Source of the DNA: Chryseobacterium wanjuense
GTDB taxonomy: Bacteria; Bacteroidota; Bacteroidia; Flavobacteriales; Weeksellaceae
Reading direction: 5' to 3'
DNA: 64,000 bases
Assembly: GCF_900111495.1 (NCBI RefSeq)
Contig: NZ_FOIU01000001.1
Location: 1,550,001 to 1,614,000, forward strand
A program made the position numbers and the translations under genes. The notes below the pieces were generated by a model. That model was not told the DNA's origin. It searched no databases and was given only the letters and a program-made list of their open reading frames with translations. Shown in pieces: positions 8,763 through 17,332 of the stretch. Each line of letters opens with the position of its first letter. Positions within the stretch are counted from its first letter, which is position 1.

Positions 8763-9344
8763 TTAATAAAAAGCATATAAAATAATCGACTGCTTTGACT
8801 GATCGATGTATTTTGCCGTCTGATTAAATGCGTTTTGAGAAAGCATCGGACAACCCAAGCTTAAACATGCCGGATCAGTCGATTCTTTGTCGGGAATGCA
8901 ACCATACGAATGAAGGACAATCGCCCGTGACATTGCATTACTGTTTGTGGGATCTAAGCCATTCAACCGGTAGGATTTTCCGAATTTCCCGGAATAGCTT
9001 TCTTTGATCTCATATTTTCCCAGAGAAGACTGAAAAGAGCCGTCAATATTACTAAACTGCAGATTCTGAGAGTTTTTAACCACAGAACCAGAGCCGTGGG
9101 CAACGACCGCTTTTTGTAAAATTTTATCGTTTTTTAGATCATAAACGAAATATCTGTATTTCCCGGAATGTACTTTAAAATTGATGAAAACCGCCAAATC
9201 CTGATTATAATTTTTCCCTTTAATATAATCTTTAATTTCCAGAATTTTTGATTTCGGTAAATAATCAACCAAATTTCCCGACTGAGATTCTATTTTTGAA
9301 CAGGAAATGATAAAGAGGAATAAAAAAATAAAATATTTCATCAT
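8763..9344 (-). CDS. L,D-transpeptidase catalytic-domain-like lipoprotein
   Basis: The N-terminus is a lipoprotein signal with lipobox 'FIISC' (cysteine at about residue 15), so the protein is probably anchored in a membrane facing the periplasm. The C-terminal half has the pattern of the YkuD_2 murein L,D-transpeptidase-like family: 'VLHSYGCIP' and 'LSLGCPMLS', the second with the presumed catalytic cysteine. The likely role is cell-wall cross-linking or anchoring, inferred from the family. Two ATG codons in a row make the exact start uncertain by one residue. It ends 30 bases before radC and starts 11 bases after the ABC ATPase gene, all on the minus strand. Confidence 0.78.
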   Translation of the reverse strand: MMKYFIFLFLFIISCSKIESQSGNLVDYLPKSKILEIKDYIKGKNYNQDLAVFINFKVHSGKYRYFVYDLKNDKILQKAVVAHGSGSVVKNSQNLQFSNIDGSFQSSLGKYEIKESYSGKFGKSYRLNGLDPTNSNAMSRAIVLHSYGCIPDKESTDPACLSLGCPMLSQNAFNQTAKYIDQSKQSIILYAFY

Positions 9345-9355
9345 TCAACGGAATT

Positions 9356-10024
9356 TTAATCGATAATCATCCCGTCTTTCATGACCAATTTTCTGTCGGT
9401 AATTTCCGCCAGATTCGGGTTGTGGGTTACAATGACAAAAGTCTGGTTGTATTTATCCCTCAAATCAAAGAATAATCTGTGAAGATCATCCGCATTTCTA
9501 GAGTCCAGGTTTCCTGTCGGCTCATCGGCAAAAATGATTTTCGGAGAGTTGATTAAAGCTCTAGCCACCGCTACCCTCTGCGCTTCCCCACCCGACATTT
9601 GGTTGGGTTTATGATGAAGTCTTTGTTCAATTCTAAGGTCTTCAAATAAAGCATAAGCCTTTTCCAACGCTTCTTTTTCGTTGGCACCTGCAATTTTTGT
9701 CGGCAGCAAAACGTTTTCCAAAGCCGTAAACTCCGGAAGCAACTGGTGAAACTGAAATACAAAACCGATATTCTGGTTTCTGAATTTAGAAAGCTGTTTG
9801 TCATTCATATTGATGAACGATTCCCCGGCGATAGTGATTTCGGTATTGAATTTATTGGAAGCCGTAGGCTGATCCAGCGTTCCCAGGATTTGCAAAAGCG
9901 TAGATTTTCCTGCCCCGGATTCTCCTACAATAGATACAACTTCACCTACTTTAATGTGAATATCAACACCTTTTAATACTTCTAAATTTCCATAAGATTT
10001 ATGGATATTCCTTGCTTTAATCAT
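9356..10024 (-). CDS. ABC transporter ATP-binding protein, LolD/MacB type
   Basis: The 222-residue ATPase has Walker A 'GESGAGKST', Q-loop '[10 protein letters not shown]', signature '[15 protein letters not shown]' and Walker B '[13 protein letters not shown]'. The [17 protein letters not shown] segment and the small size place it in the LolD/MacB/FtsE group, which powers lipoprotein release or peptide and antibiotic export. No permease gene is adjacent, so LolD is only the most likely assignment. The -7 box at 10029-10036 leaves just four bases before the ATG, implying a leaderless transcript. Confidence 0.87.
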   Translation of the reverse strand: MIKARNIHKSYGNLEVLKGVDIHIKVGEVVSIVGESGAGKSTLLQILGTLDQPTASNKFNTEITIAGESFINMNDKQLSKFRNQNIGFVFQFHQLLPEFTALENVLLPTKIAGANEKEALEKAYALFEDLRIEQRLHHKPNQMSGGEAQRVAVARALINSPKIIFADEPTGNLDSRNADDLHRLFFDLRDKYNQTFVIVTHNPNLAEITDRKLVMKDGMIID

Positions 10025-10028
10025 GATT

Positions 10029-10036
10029 CAAAAATA
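10029..10036 (-). promoter_or_regulatory. -7 box of the LolD-like gene, leaderless type
   Basis: The minus strand reads TATTTTTG, with four bases between its G and the ATG at 10024. Transcription should start at or next to the start codon. Confidence 0.55.
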
Positions 10037-10116
10037 GTAATTTGATTTGAAATATGGTAGAATTTTACAGTGAATTGTGAGTGGTGATTTTTTTTAATAT
10101 TTAATTTCTTCTTACT

Positions 10117-10149
10117 AAACCTTCAAGGTTTTCAAAACCTTGAAGGTTT
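10117..10149. repeat. Near-perfect palindrome, dispersed intergenic repeat type
   Basis: AAACCTTCAAGGTTTT (10117-10132) and AAAACCTTGAAGGTTT (10134-10149) are exact reverse complements separated by one base. The element lies between the LolD-like promoter and the E2 terminator. I recall similar 'CCTTCAAGGTTT' palindromes repeated in Bacteroidota genomes, so a mobile or REP-like element is more likely than a gene-specific terminator. Confidence 0.65.
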
Positions 10150-10173
10150 GATTTCGTAAAATAATTTCCAAAC

Positions 10174-10205
10174 AAAAACGCTTCCCAAAATTGAGAAGCG
10201 TTTTT
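10174..10205 (-). terminator. Terminator of the pdhA-pdhC unit
   Basis: AAAAACGCTTC (10174-10184) pairs with GAAGCGTTTTT (10195-10205), 22 bases after the E2 stop. The stem is 11 bp with A/T ends, so it may work in both directions. Confidence 0.8.
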
Positions 10206-10226
10206 AATATTTAAAACTTTAGAAAA

Positions 10227-11846
10227 TTACAGTAACAAAGTTAAAGGACTTTCCAAATATGTTTTCAGTGTTTGTAAGAACTGAGCACCTGTAGCACCGT
10301 CTACCACTCTGTGGTCACAAGCTAATGAAAGCTTCATGATGTTTCCAACTACGATCTGACCGTCTTTTACGATCGGTTTCTCGATGATGGCTCCTACTGA
10401 AAGGATCGCAGAGTTTGGCTGATTGATGATGCTTGTAAATGTTTCAATTCCGAACATTCCCAAGTTTGAGATAGAGAATGTAGAACCTTCCATTTCGTTT
10501 GCTTTAAGACCTTTAGATTTAGCTCTTGCAGCCATATCTTTCACAGCAGCAGAAATTTGAGTATAGTTCATCTGGTCTGTATTCTTCAACACAGGAACTA
10601 CCAATCCGTCTGGGATCGCAACTGCTACACCTATATTGATGTTTCCTCTGTGAATGATCTTATCACCTGCCCAGCTAGAATTTACCTGCGGATGTTTTCT
10701 TAAAGCAATAGCTGTTGCCTTAATGATCATATCGTTGAAAGAAATTTTTGTATCCGGTAAAGAATTGATCTCATTTCTGGCCACAATTGCCTTGTCCATG
10801 TTAATTTCTACCATCAAGTAGTAATGAGGCGCAGTGAATTTACTTTCAGAAAGACGTTTCGCGATAATGTTTCTTACCTGCGAATTCGGAGTTTCCGTAT
10901 CTTCACCCTGAATGAAGCTTAATGCCACTTGTGCAGCAGCACTTGCAGCCGGAGCTGAAGCAGCTGGTTTCACCTGAGATGGCTGATAATTTTCAATATC
11001 TTTTTTTACGATTCTTCCGTTTTCTCCTGAACCCTGTACAGAATGAATATCAACACCTTTATCCTGAGCCATTTTCTTAGCTAATGGAGAGATGGCTACT
11101 CTTTCGTTGTTGCCGGTTGCCGGTTGTTGGTTATTTGATTCTTGTTTTGGAGCTTCAGCTTTTTGTTCAGCAGGTTTTTCTGTTGACTGGGCAGCTGCTG
11201 CTTTTGGTGCACCAACTCCTGAAACATCCGTTCCCTCAGGTCCTATAATTGCCAATACAGAATCTACCGGAGCAGCACCACCTTCTTCAACACCCTGCTT
11301 CAATAATACCCCATTGAATTCAGATTCAAAATCCTGAACCGCTTTATCTGTCTCGATCTCAGCAAGAAGATCACCTTCTTTTACTGTATCGCCTACGTTT
11401 TTGTGCCATTTCGCCACTTTACCTTCTGTCATTGTATCAGAAAGTCTTGGCATTGTAATCACTTCTACCCCTGCAGGAACTTCCGCAGAAGTTTGCTCTA
11501 CGCTTGTAGAACTATTTTCTGTTTTAGATTCTTCTTCAGATTTTTTCTCTTCAGAACCGCCTGCAGCCGGAGCAGCAGCCCCACCTGTCAATCCTGAAAT
11601 ATCTTCTCCTTCATTTCCGATAATCGCCAAAACAGAATCTACAGCAGCAGCACCGCCTTCTTCTACACCCACGTATAAAAGAGTACCTTCTACTTCAGAT
11701 TCGAAATCCTGAACCGCTTTGTCAGTTTCAATTTCAGCTAAAATATCTCCTTCCTTTACTTTATCTCCTACTTTTTTATGCCATTTTGCCACCTTTCCTT
11801 CCGTCATAGTATCGGAAAGACGTGGCATTGTAATTACTTCTGCCAT
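10227..11846 (-). CDS. pdhC: Pyruvate dehydrogenase complex E2, dihydrolipoamide acetyltransferase
   Basis: This is the core of the pyruvate dehydrogenase complex and transfers acetyl from lipoyl groups to CoA. It has 539 residues. Two lipoyl domains each carry 'EIETDKAVQDFES' (lipoyl lysines K43 and K168). Ala/Pro/Glu-rich linkers follow, then a peripheral-subunit-binding domain at about 249-288 ('ISPLAKKMAQDKGVD') and a catalytic domain from about 310 with 'DHRVVDGATGAQFL' (active-site histidine). The ATG at 11846 is chosen because the protein begins there with the canonical MAEVITMPRL. The 25 residues upstream in frame are only translated heptamer repeats. It lies 99 bases downstream of pdhA. 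No E1-beta gene is adjacent, which is common in flavobacteria. Confidence 0.96.
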   Translation of the reverse strand: MAEVITMPRLSDTMTEGKVAKWHKKVGDKVKEGDILAEIETDKAVQDFESEVEGTLLYVGVEEGGAAAVDSVLAIIGNEGEDISGLTGGAAAPAAGGSEEKKSEEESKTENSSTSVEQTSAEVPAGVEVITMPRLSDTMTEGKVAKWHKNVGDTVKEGDLLAEIETDKAVQDFESEFNGVLLKQGVEEGGAAPVDSVLAIIGPEGTDVSGVGAPKAAAAQSTEKPAEQKAEAPKQESNNQQPATGNNERVAISPLAKKMAQDKGVDIHSVQGSGENGRIVKKDIENYQPSQVKPAASAPAASAAAQVALSFIQGEDTETPNSQVRNIIAKRLSESKFTAPHYYLMVEINMDKAIVARNEINSLPDTKISFNDMIIKATAIALRKHPQVNSSWAGDKIIHRGNINIGVAVAIPDGLVVPVLKNTDQMNYTQISAAVKDMAARAKSKGLKANEMEGSTFSISNLGMFGIETFTSIINQPNSAILSVGAIIEKPIVKDGQIVVGNIMKLSLACDHRVVDGATGAQFLQTLKTYLESPLTLLL

Positions 11847-11860
11847 ATTATAATATTGAT

Positions 11861-11895
11861 TTGAGATTTGAGATTCGAGATTCGAGATTTGAGAT
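11861..11895. repeat. Five tandem copies of a TYGAGAT heptamer
   Basis: TTGAGAT, TTGAGAT, TCGAGAT, TCGAGAT and TTGAGAT run without gaps just upstream of the E2 start. They lie between pdhA and the E2 gene, in what should be transcribed leader. The cause is probably slippage; a regulatory role is unproven. Confidence 0.75.
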
Positions 11896-11945
11896 TCGGA
11901 AACATCAAATTCAAAGGTCAAATTTCAAACTAATTATTAATTTTT

Positions 11946-12947
11946 TTAATTTTCTAATTTATCTAAGAACGGATAATCCTGTTGAGCGTACACATACTCG
12001 TAGATTTTCTCTGCATCAGGATACGGAGAATTTTCCATGAACTCGATGCACTCTTCAACGAAATCTCTTGATTTGTTGTCCGTTGCTTCCAATTCTTCTT
12101 CAGTTGCCCAATTATTAGATAAAATTCTTTGTTTAATTAATTCAATCGGGTCATCATTTTTGTGAAGAGCAACTTCATCCTTAGATCTGTAAGGCTCCGC
12201 ATCAGACATAGAGTGACCTCTGTAACGGTAAGTTCTTGCTTCAATGAAAGTAGGGCCGTCTCCTCTTCTTGCTCTTTCAATAGCTTCGTAAGCAGCTTCA
12301 GCCACTTTCTCAGGATCCATTGCATCTACAGCAAGGCAAGGCATTTCGTATCCTAAACCTAATTTATAAATATCTTCGTGGTTGGCTGTTCTTTTTACAG
12401 AAGTTCCCATTGCATACTGATTGTTTTCAACAACGAAAACTACCGGCAGCTTCCAGTTCATGGCCATGTTAAACGTTTCATGTAAAGAACCCTGTCTAGC
12501 CGCTCCGTCTCCGAAGAAACAGATATTCACCGCTTTTCTGTCGAAATACTGATCTGCGAAAGCGATACCCGCTCCTAAAGGAATTTGTCCTCCTACGATA
12601 CCATGACCTCCGTAAAATCTGTGTTCCTTACTGAAAATGTGCATAGATCCGCCCATACCTCCTGACGTTCCTGTAGCTTTACCACAAAGTTCCGCCATGA
12701 TTCTCTTAGGATCCACTCCCATCGCCATAGGATGGATGTGACATCTGTAAGCAGTGATCATACTATCTTTTGTTAAATCCATTGCATGCGTAAATCCTGC
12801 AGGGATTGCTTCCTGACCATTATACAAATGTAAAAAACCTCTGATTTTTTGTTTTAGATAAAGAGAACGGCATTTGTCTTCAAACCTTCTCCACATAGTC
12901 ATATCTTCATACCACTTCAGGTATACCTCTTTAGAAAATTCTTTCAT
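11946..12947 (-). CDS. pdhA: Pyruvate dehydrogenase E1 component, alpha subunit
   Basis: The TPP-dependent subunit decarboxylates pyruvate and passes the acetyl group to E2. It is 333 residues long, as expected for the alpha chain of a heterotetrameric E1. The TPP-binding motif is 'GDGAARQGSLHETFNMAMNW' with the closing NN in 'VVENNQYAMGTS'. 'YRGHSMSDAEPYR' holds the conserved phosphorylation-loop residues. It is first in a minus-strand unit with the E2 gene. A TAATTTTG box (12985-12992) lies 37 bases upstream. The beta subunit must be encoded elsewhere. Confidence 0.95.
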   Translation of the reverse strand: MKEFSKEVYLKWYEDMTMWRRFEDKCRSLYLKQKIRGFLHLYNGQEAIPAGFTHAMDLTKDSMITAYRCHIHPMAMGVDPKRIMAELCGKATGTSGGMGGSMHIFSKEHRFYGGHGIVGGQIPLGAGIAFADQYFDRKAVNICFFGDGAARQGSLHETFNMAMNWKLPVVFVVENNQYAMGTSVKRTANHEDIYKLGLGYEMPCLAVDAMDPEKVAEAAYEAIERARRGDGPTFIEARTYRYRGHSMSDAEPYRSKDEVALHKNDDPIELIKQRILSNNWATEEELEATDNKSRDFVEECIEFMENSPYPDAEKIYEYVYAQQDYPFLDKLEN

Positions 12948-12984
12948 GTGTTAGCCTTTGCTTATTTATTATGAAATAGTTGAG

Positions 12985-12992
12985 CAAAATTA
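12985..12992 (-). promoter_or_regulatory. -7 box of pdhA
   Basis: The minus strand reads TAATTTTG, matching TAnnTTTG, 37 bases before the pdhA ATG. Confidence 0.55.
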
Positions 12993-13073
12993 TAAAAAAA
13001 ACTTTGTTTTTATTGTATATAGATCAATTGTTTTTTTAGTTATAGTATTATATTTACATTATCAAACTAGAAT

Positions 13074-13676
13074 ATGGAAGAAAAACAGCCTTCACTATTA
13101 CATAAAATCTCAAAAGTCATATCCGATTTTTTCAATCCTTTGGTTTCTTTGTTTATCTTTTTTGTCTACATGAGTGTGAGAAATTATACATTAAAAGACT
13201 CATTACTCTACTTTCTTCCTATATTATTAATGATCATTCTTCCTGTGATTATCTGGCTTGTCTGGAATGTGAAGACGGGAAGATATACGAATATGGATGT
13301 TTCCAACAGGATCCAGAGGAAAACGTTGTATATTTTTATTGCAGGCTGTGTGGTTTCTTATCTTTTATTTAATTATTTTCAAAATGGGTATGTTGATTTT
13401 GTAATGCTTTTCATTTTAATTCTGCTGTTTTCGATGCAGATCAGCAATTATTTCATTAAAAGTTCGATGCATACAGCTTTCAATATATTTGTAGCGGCTT
13501 TATTTTTTGCTTTGGATACAACGATGGGGTTTGTCTGGCTGGGAATTTCATTTTTGGTCGGGATTACGAGAATTATTTTAAAAAGACATACGCCCAGAGA
13601 GGTTTTTATGGGTGCCGGAATTGCTTTCGTGGTATCTTTTATTTACTTATATTGCAATATACAATTTCAACATTAA
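13074..13676 (+). CDS. PAP2-like membrane phosphatase family protein
   Basis: The 200-residue protein has about six membrane helices. The three PAP2 motifs are present in weakened form: 'KTGRYTNMDVSNR' for K-x6-R-P, 'SSMHTAFN' for P-S-G-H, and 'RIILKRHTPREV' for S-R-x5-H-x3-D, the last with Glu instead of Asp. PAP2 enzymes dephosphorylate lipid phosphates such as undecaprenyl-PP or phosphatidate. Activity is uncertain because of the altered motifs. It is first in a tight three-gene unit, with nine bases to the next gene. Confidence 0.65.
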   Translation: MEEKQPSLLHKISKVISDFFNPLVSLFIFFVYMSVRNYTLKDSLLYFLPILLMIILPVIIWLVWNVKTGRYTNMDVSNRIQRKTLYIFIAGCVVSYLLFNYFQNGYVDFVMLFILILLFSMQISNYFIKSSMHTAFNIFVAALFFALDTTMGFVWLGISFLVGITRIILKRHTPREVFMGAGIAFVVSFIYLYCNIQFQH

Positions 13677-13685
13677 GAATTTAAT

Positions 13686-14162
13686 ATGAAAATAAATCAT
13701 CTTACCCCTGCCGAGGAAAACTTAATGAAACTGTTTTGGAAGCTTGAATCCTTTTATCTAAAGGACATCATGGAGCAGCATTCTGAGCCGAAGCCGCATC
13801 AGAATACGGTTTCCACTTATCTGAAAATATTGGTTGAAAAAGGCTATTTATCGACCGAAAAAGAAGGCAGGATCTTCAAATATACTGTTCTTGTACCGTT
13901 GGAAGAATACCGAAAATTTTTATTGAAAGAGATTTCACATCATTTCTTCAACGATTCCGGGAAGGAAATCCTGGAGTTTTTATTTAATGAAAATCTGATC
14001 TCTCAGGAAGATTTGCGAGGGTATTTTGATCTGAAAATCGAAATGAAACCCGCAAAAATAAAGGAACCGAAACATGAATACGCTAATGAAGTTTTGAATC
14101 CAAAAAAAGATAAAAAAAGCAAAGACAAGAAGAAAAAAAAGAAAAAAGATCAGCCTAAATAA
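13686..14162 (+). CDS. BlaI/MecI-family transcriptional repressor
   Basis: The first ~75 residues are a winged helix of the BlaI/MecI type ('LTPAEENLMKLFWKL', 'QNTVSTYLKILVEKGYLS', 'EGRIFKYTVLV'). Family members bind DNA as dimers and are normally inactivated by a BlaR1/MecR1 protease encoded next to them. No such gene is adjacent. Instead a PAP2-like protein precedes it and a DUF4153 membrane protein follows. The last ~25 residues are an almost pure lysine/aspartate tail, which is unusual for the family and may bind nucleic acid non-specifically. The target genes are unknown, perhaps this unit itself. Confidence 0.8.
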   Translation: MKINHLTPAEENLMKLFWKLESFYLKDIMEQHSEPKPHQNTVSTYLKILVEKGYLSTEKEGRIFKYTVLVPLEEYRKFLLKEISHHFFNDSGKEILEFLFNENLISQEDLRGYFDLKIEMKPAKIKEPKHEYANEVLNPKKDKKSKDKKKKKKKDQPK

Positions 14163-14190
14163 TTATTAACCATAAAAAAACACTCAAATC

Positions 14191-15981
14191 ATGAAAACAA
14201 AATTTCAGGAAACGCTGAGCCGGGCAAATGAAGTCATTTTCCGGTACCCTATCGTTCTGGTAATGGCTCTGTTAGCTGCAATCGGGGCTATTTGTATGTT
14301 TGAAAATAACAGGGAACGTGAGTTGTTTTTTGTCTTTTCAAAATTTACCATCTGTGCCTGTCTTGGGATTTCGCTGATGTTTGCCTTAAAAATGTTGTCC
14401 CAGCGAATAGGAAAAGAGCTTCTGCTACAGCTTTTCGGGATTATTTTCCTTGTCGGATTTTATTTTGTCTTACCCGGAAAAGAGAAGGATTTCACGGAAG
14501 TATATGGCTATATTATTGCTATTACGGTGCTTTTAACGCATTTATTCGTCTCATTTATTCCATTTCTGGGACAAAATGTAGAGCTCAAATTTTGGCAGTA
14601 TAATAAGAACCTTTTTGTTAATATTTTTCTTACAGCCGTATTTACAGGCGTTCTTACGGGCGGTGTTGAACTGGCGATTTTAGCAGTCGACAAGCTTTTT
14701 GATTTTAATTTTGATGACAGGCTTTACACTGATACATTATACGTTCTGGCAATATTCGGTAGTTGTTTTATTTTTCTTTTATTCAATGATAAAGGTTTAA
14801 ATAATCTTGAAAAAGATAGAGATTACCCTATTGTTTTAAAGTTTTTTACTCAATTTATTTTAATTCCTTTATTATTAATTTACGTTGTCATTCTTTATTT
14901 TTATTCTATAAAAATCCTCATTAACTGGCAATTGCCTCGAGGCTGGGTTTCCTATCTCATTCTGGCTTACAGTATTGTCGGGATTTTGGCGCTGCTTCTG
15001 GTTCATCCTTTGAAAAATGAGAATACGAAATCGTGGGTAAGAATATTTTCAAAAGCCTTTTATTATACAATTATTCCATTAATTATTCTACTTTTTGTAG
15101 CCATCTTTACTAGGATTTTAGAATATGGATATACTGAGCCGAGATATTTCGTTTTACTGCTGGCTTTGTGGCTGTTAAGCATTGTTGTTTACTTTATTTT
15201 TGTTAAAAAAGGAACGATAAAATTTATCCCGATAAGTTTATTTGCATTTGGAGTTTTTGCTTTAATTTTTCCTTATTTAAATGCTTTCAGTGTTTCAAAA
15301 AGAAGCCAGAAGGCAGAACTATCGAAAATTTTAAATGAAAAACAATTATTAAACAACGGCAAAATCGATTTCAAAAAGAAAGTCGCCGATACCATCAGTA
15401 TTGAAATAGCAGATAAATTCCAGTATTTGTCGGAAAGAAAAGAAGGTGATTTTTTGTCTGAATTACTGGATAAAAAGGAGCAAAATGATTTAAATAAAAA
15501 TATTGAAAAAGGAGAATTTTATTCTATAAGATATCATATTCAGGATCAATTTACCAATATCAACACAACCTCAAAAAATGATCCTGAAGAAACACAACGA
15601 CTTAGTATCACTTCTGAAAAACAAACAACAGAAATTGGAGATTATCAGTATTTCATGAGCTTTTCCCGCTACGATCAAGAGCCGAAAAAACTCAATGAAG
15701 ATCAATTTAAATTCATTGATGAACTTACGGATAAATCTTCATTAAAACTGATTTTAAATGATACAGATGAAGTAGATTTCGGCCCTCAAATCGTGAAGTT
15801 ATTTGGAGAACACAAGGACAAAAAGAATATAGTAAAAGTCCCTGAAATCGCAATGGAAAGTGACCTGGGAAAATATCACGTGAAACTTGTTTTCCAACAA
15901 ATTACAAAAGAAAAATATCCTTATAATAAACGGTCAAACATCTATTATCAGGAGGCTTATCTGCTGATAAAACTAAAATAA
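14191..15981 (+). CDS. DUF4153 family multi-pass membrane protein
   Basis: The 596-residue protein has about ten membrane helices in its first 370 residues and a soluble C-terminal part of about 220 residues. The region around 'AVFTGVLTGGVELAILAVDKLF' matches the DUF4153 family as I know it. The function is unknown. It follows the BlaI-like gene by 28 bases and is probably the last gene of the unit, as a bidirectional terminator follows at 15998-16022. A role in envelope stress would fit its BlaI-like and PAP2-like neighbours, but this is inference. Confidence 0.7.
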   Translation: MKTKFQETLSRANEVIFRYPIVLVMALLAAIGAICMFENNRERELFFVFSKFTICACLGISLMFALKMLSQRIGKELLLQLFGIIFLVGFYFVLPGKEKDFTEVYGYIIAITVLLTHLFVSFIPFLGQNVELKFWQYNKNLFVNIFLTAVFTGVLTGGVELAILAVDKLFDFNFDDRLYTDTLYVLAIFGSCFIFLLFNDKGLNNLEKDRDYPIVLKFFTQFILIPLLLIYVVILYFYSIKILINWQLPRGWVSYLILAYSIVGILALLLVHPLKNENTKSWVRIFSKAFYYTIIPLIILLFVAIFTRILEYGYTEPRYFVLLLALWLLSIVVYFIFVKKGTIKFIPISLFAFGVFALIFPYLNAFSVSKRSQKAELSKILNEKQLLNNGKIDFKKKVADTISIEIADKFQYLSERKEGDFLSELLDKKEQNDLNKNIEKGEFYSIRYHIQDQFTNINTTSKNDPEETQRLSITSEKQTTEIGDYQYFMSFSRYDQEPKKLNEDQFKFIDELTDKSSLKLILNDTDEVDFGPQIVKLFGEHKDKKNIVKVPEIAMESDLGKYHVKLVFQQITKEKYPYNKRSNIYYQEAYLLIKLK

Positions 15982-15997
15982 CCTTCTAAAAATAAAA

Positions 15998-16022
15998 AAA
16001 GCATTACGTTTTGTAATGCTTT
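15998..16022. terminator. Bidirectional terminator between DUF4153 and B-lectin genes
   Basis: AAAGCATTAC (15998-16007) and GTAATGCTTT (16013-16022) form a perfect 10-bp stem with a 5-base loop. It lies between two convergent stops at 15981 and 16040. Confidence 0.85.
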
Positions 16023-16039
16023 ATATTTTTAGTTTAAAA

Positions 16040-16795
16040 TTATCTTTCTGAGCTCCAAAGAGGGGTAGAATTTTGATACACCACCAAATTCCCATCATCC
16101 TGAACAGCTAATCTTGTTGCCCCACGATTTTGAGTATTAGAACTCCAAACAGCTTTATTATAAGAGTCATAAACCACTAAATTCCCATCCTGCTGAAATT
16201 CTGCTCTGCTGCCTTTATTATCCGTTCCGGAAGCCCAAATCGCTTCACCATTGTTTCTCGAAAAAACCAAGTTACCATCATTTTGAAATACCAGATAATA
16301 ATTACGATTGGCAGAGTAAATTTTACTGTTTTTGTAGAATGCAAATCCAGGATTTACGCCTCCGCCTCTGAATCCCCAGCCATTTCCGCCGCCATTATTA
16401 TTAGAATCGTCATTACTGGTATTAGATGCCCATACTGGACTCGATCTATTATAAATTACCAGGTTCCCATCATTTTGTACCGAAAGTTTGGTGGCTCGTT
16501 TTCCATTAGTATTGGAACTAAAAATAGGTCTGTTTCCAGGTGCATACACTACAAGATTACCATCGCTCTGAAAAATAGCCTGAGTACCTCTGTTCGTTGT
16601 TTTAGACTCCCATAATGGGCGTGCAGATCTATTGTACAATACAAGATTTCCATCTTTTTGAAATAAAAGATAATATTGCCCATTATCAGACCAATACCTT
16701 TTATCCTGTTGAATATTTTGTCCGTTATAAATAATCTGCGCATTGAATAATAACCCACAAAACATCAGGGTCAATGCTAATAAATGTCTTCTCAT
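16040..16795 (-). CDS. Secreted bulb-type (monocot mannose-binding) lectin protein
   Basis: A signal peptide (MRRHLLALTLMFCGLLFNAQ) is followed by two B-lectin domains of about 105 residues. Each has three copies of the sugar-binding consensus QxDxNxVxY: KDGNLVLYN, SDGNLVVYA and NDGNLVIYN, then NDGNLVFSR, QDGNLVVYD and DDGNLVVYQ. The fourth copy has lost the tyrosine. The domains are joined by an Asn/Gly-rich linker. In plants and some bacteria this fold binds mannose. A role in adhesion or competition is possible, but no toxin domain or T9SS tail is attached. The gene stands alone between two terminators. Confidence 0.88.
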   Translation of the reverse strand: MRRHLLALTLMFCGLLFNAQIIYNGQNIQQDKRYWSDNGQYYLLFQKDGNLVLYNRSARPLWESKTTNRGTQAIFQSDGNLVVYAPGNRPIFSSNTNGKRATKLSVQNDGNLVIYNRSSPVWASNTSNDDSNNNGGGNGWGFRGGGVNPGFAFYKNSKIYSANRNYYLVFQNDGNLVFSRNNGEAIWASGTDNKGSRAEFQQDGNLVVYDSYNKAVWSSNTQNRGATRLAVQDDGNLVVYQNSTPLWSSER

Positions 16796-16909
16796 TATAA
16801 TTAATTTTTGATTGGTTAAAAATTTTCTAAAATTATGCCAAATAGCAATGTTTTCTCAATCTAAGATACTAATTAAATGATTTACTGTCAATTAAATTTT
16901 GCACAAAAA

Positions 16910-16931
16910 AAGCGGCTTAAAAAAGCCGCTT
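16910..16931 (-). terminator. Terminator of the RNA-binding protein gene
   Basis: AAGCGGCT (16910-16917) pairs with AGCCGCTT (16924-16931) around a 6-base loop. A plus-strand A-run at 16905-16910 gives the U-tract on the minus-strand RNA. Confidence 0.8.
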
Positions 16932-16939
16932 ATATTTTT

Positions 16940-17332
16940 TTACCAACGTTTTCCGCCGTTTCCGCCGCCGCTGTAACCGCCTCCTCCACGGTTATTTCCT
17001 CCTCCGTAGCCACCGCCACTTCTGTTGTTACCTCCGTAACCTCCGCCTCTGTTACCACCTCCATTGTTACTGAAAGTTCTTCTAGGCTTCTCTTCTCTTG
17101 GCTTAGCTTCTGAAACGTTAAGTGTTTTTCCGTTAAATTCCTTTTGGTTAAGAGCTTCAATAGCTTGCTGTCCTTCAGAGTCTTCCATTTCGATAAAACC
17201 GAAACCTCTAGAACGACCAGTTTCTTTGTCTGTAATGATTTTTACTGAAGAAACTTCTCCAAATTCTGAAAATAGATCTTGCAACTCATAATCTTTAGTT
17301 GCGTAATTGATGTTTGAAACAAAAATGTTCAT
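16940..17332 (-). CDS. Glycine-rich RRM RNA-binding protein
   Basis: One RNA-recognition motif spans residues 1-80 (RNP2 'IFVSNI', RNP1 'RGFGFIEM'). A Gly/Arg/Asn-rich tail of about 45 residues with GGGYGG repeats follows. Proteins of this layout in Bacteroidota and cyanobacteria bind single-stranded RNA and often respond to cold; RRM proteins are thought to act as RNA chaperones. The ATG at 17332 starts the canonical MNIFVSNINY. The upstream in-frame extension to 17404 is not RRM sequence. A TATATTTG box at 17415-17422 implies a leader of about 75 bases, long enough for leader-based control. Confidence 0.92.
   Translation of the reverse strand: MNIFVSNINYATKDYELQDLFSEFGEVSSVKIITDKETGRSRGFGFIEMEDSEGQQAIEALNQKEFNGKTLNVSEAKPREEKPRRTFSNNGGGNRGGGYGGNNRSGGGYGGGNNRGGGGYSGGGNGGKRW

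Noticed and set aside
12958..13173. 71-residue frame upstream of the PAP2-like gene
   Set aside because: It overlaps the PAP2-like gene in another frame, contains the divergent promoter region, and its composition follows the AT-rich leader.
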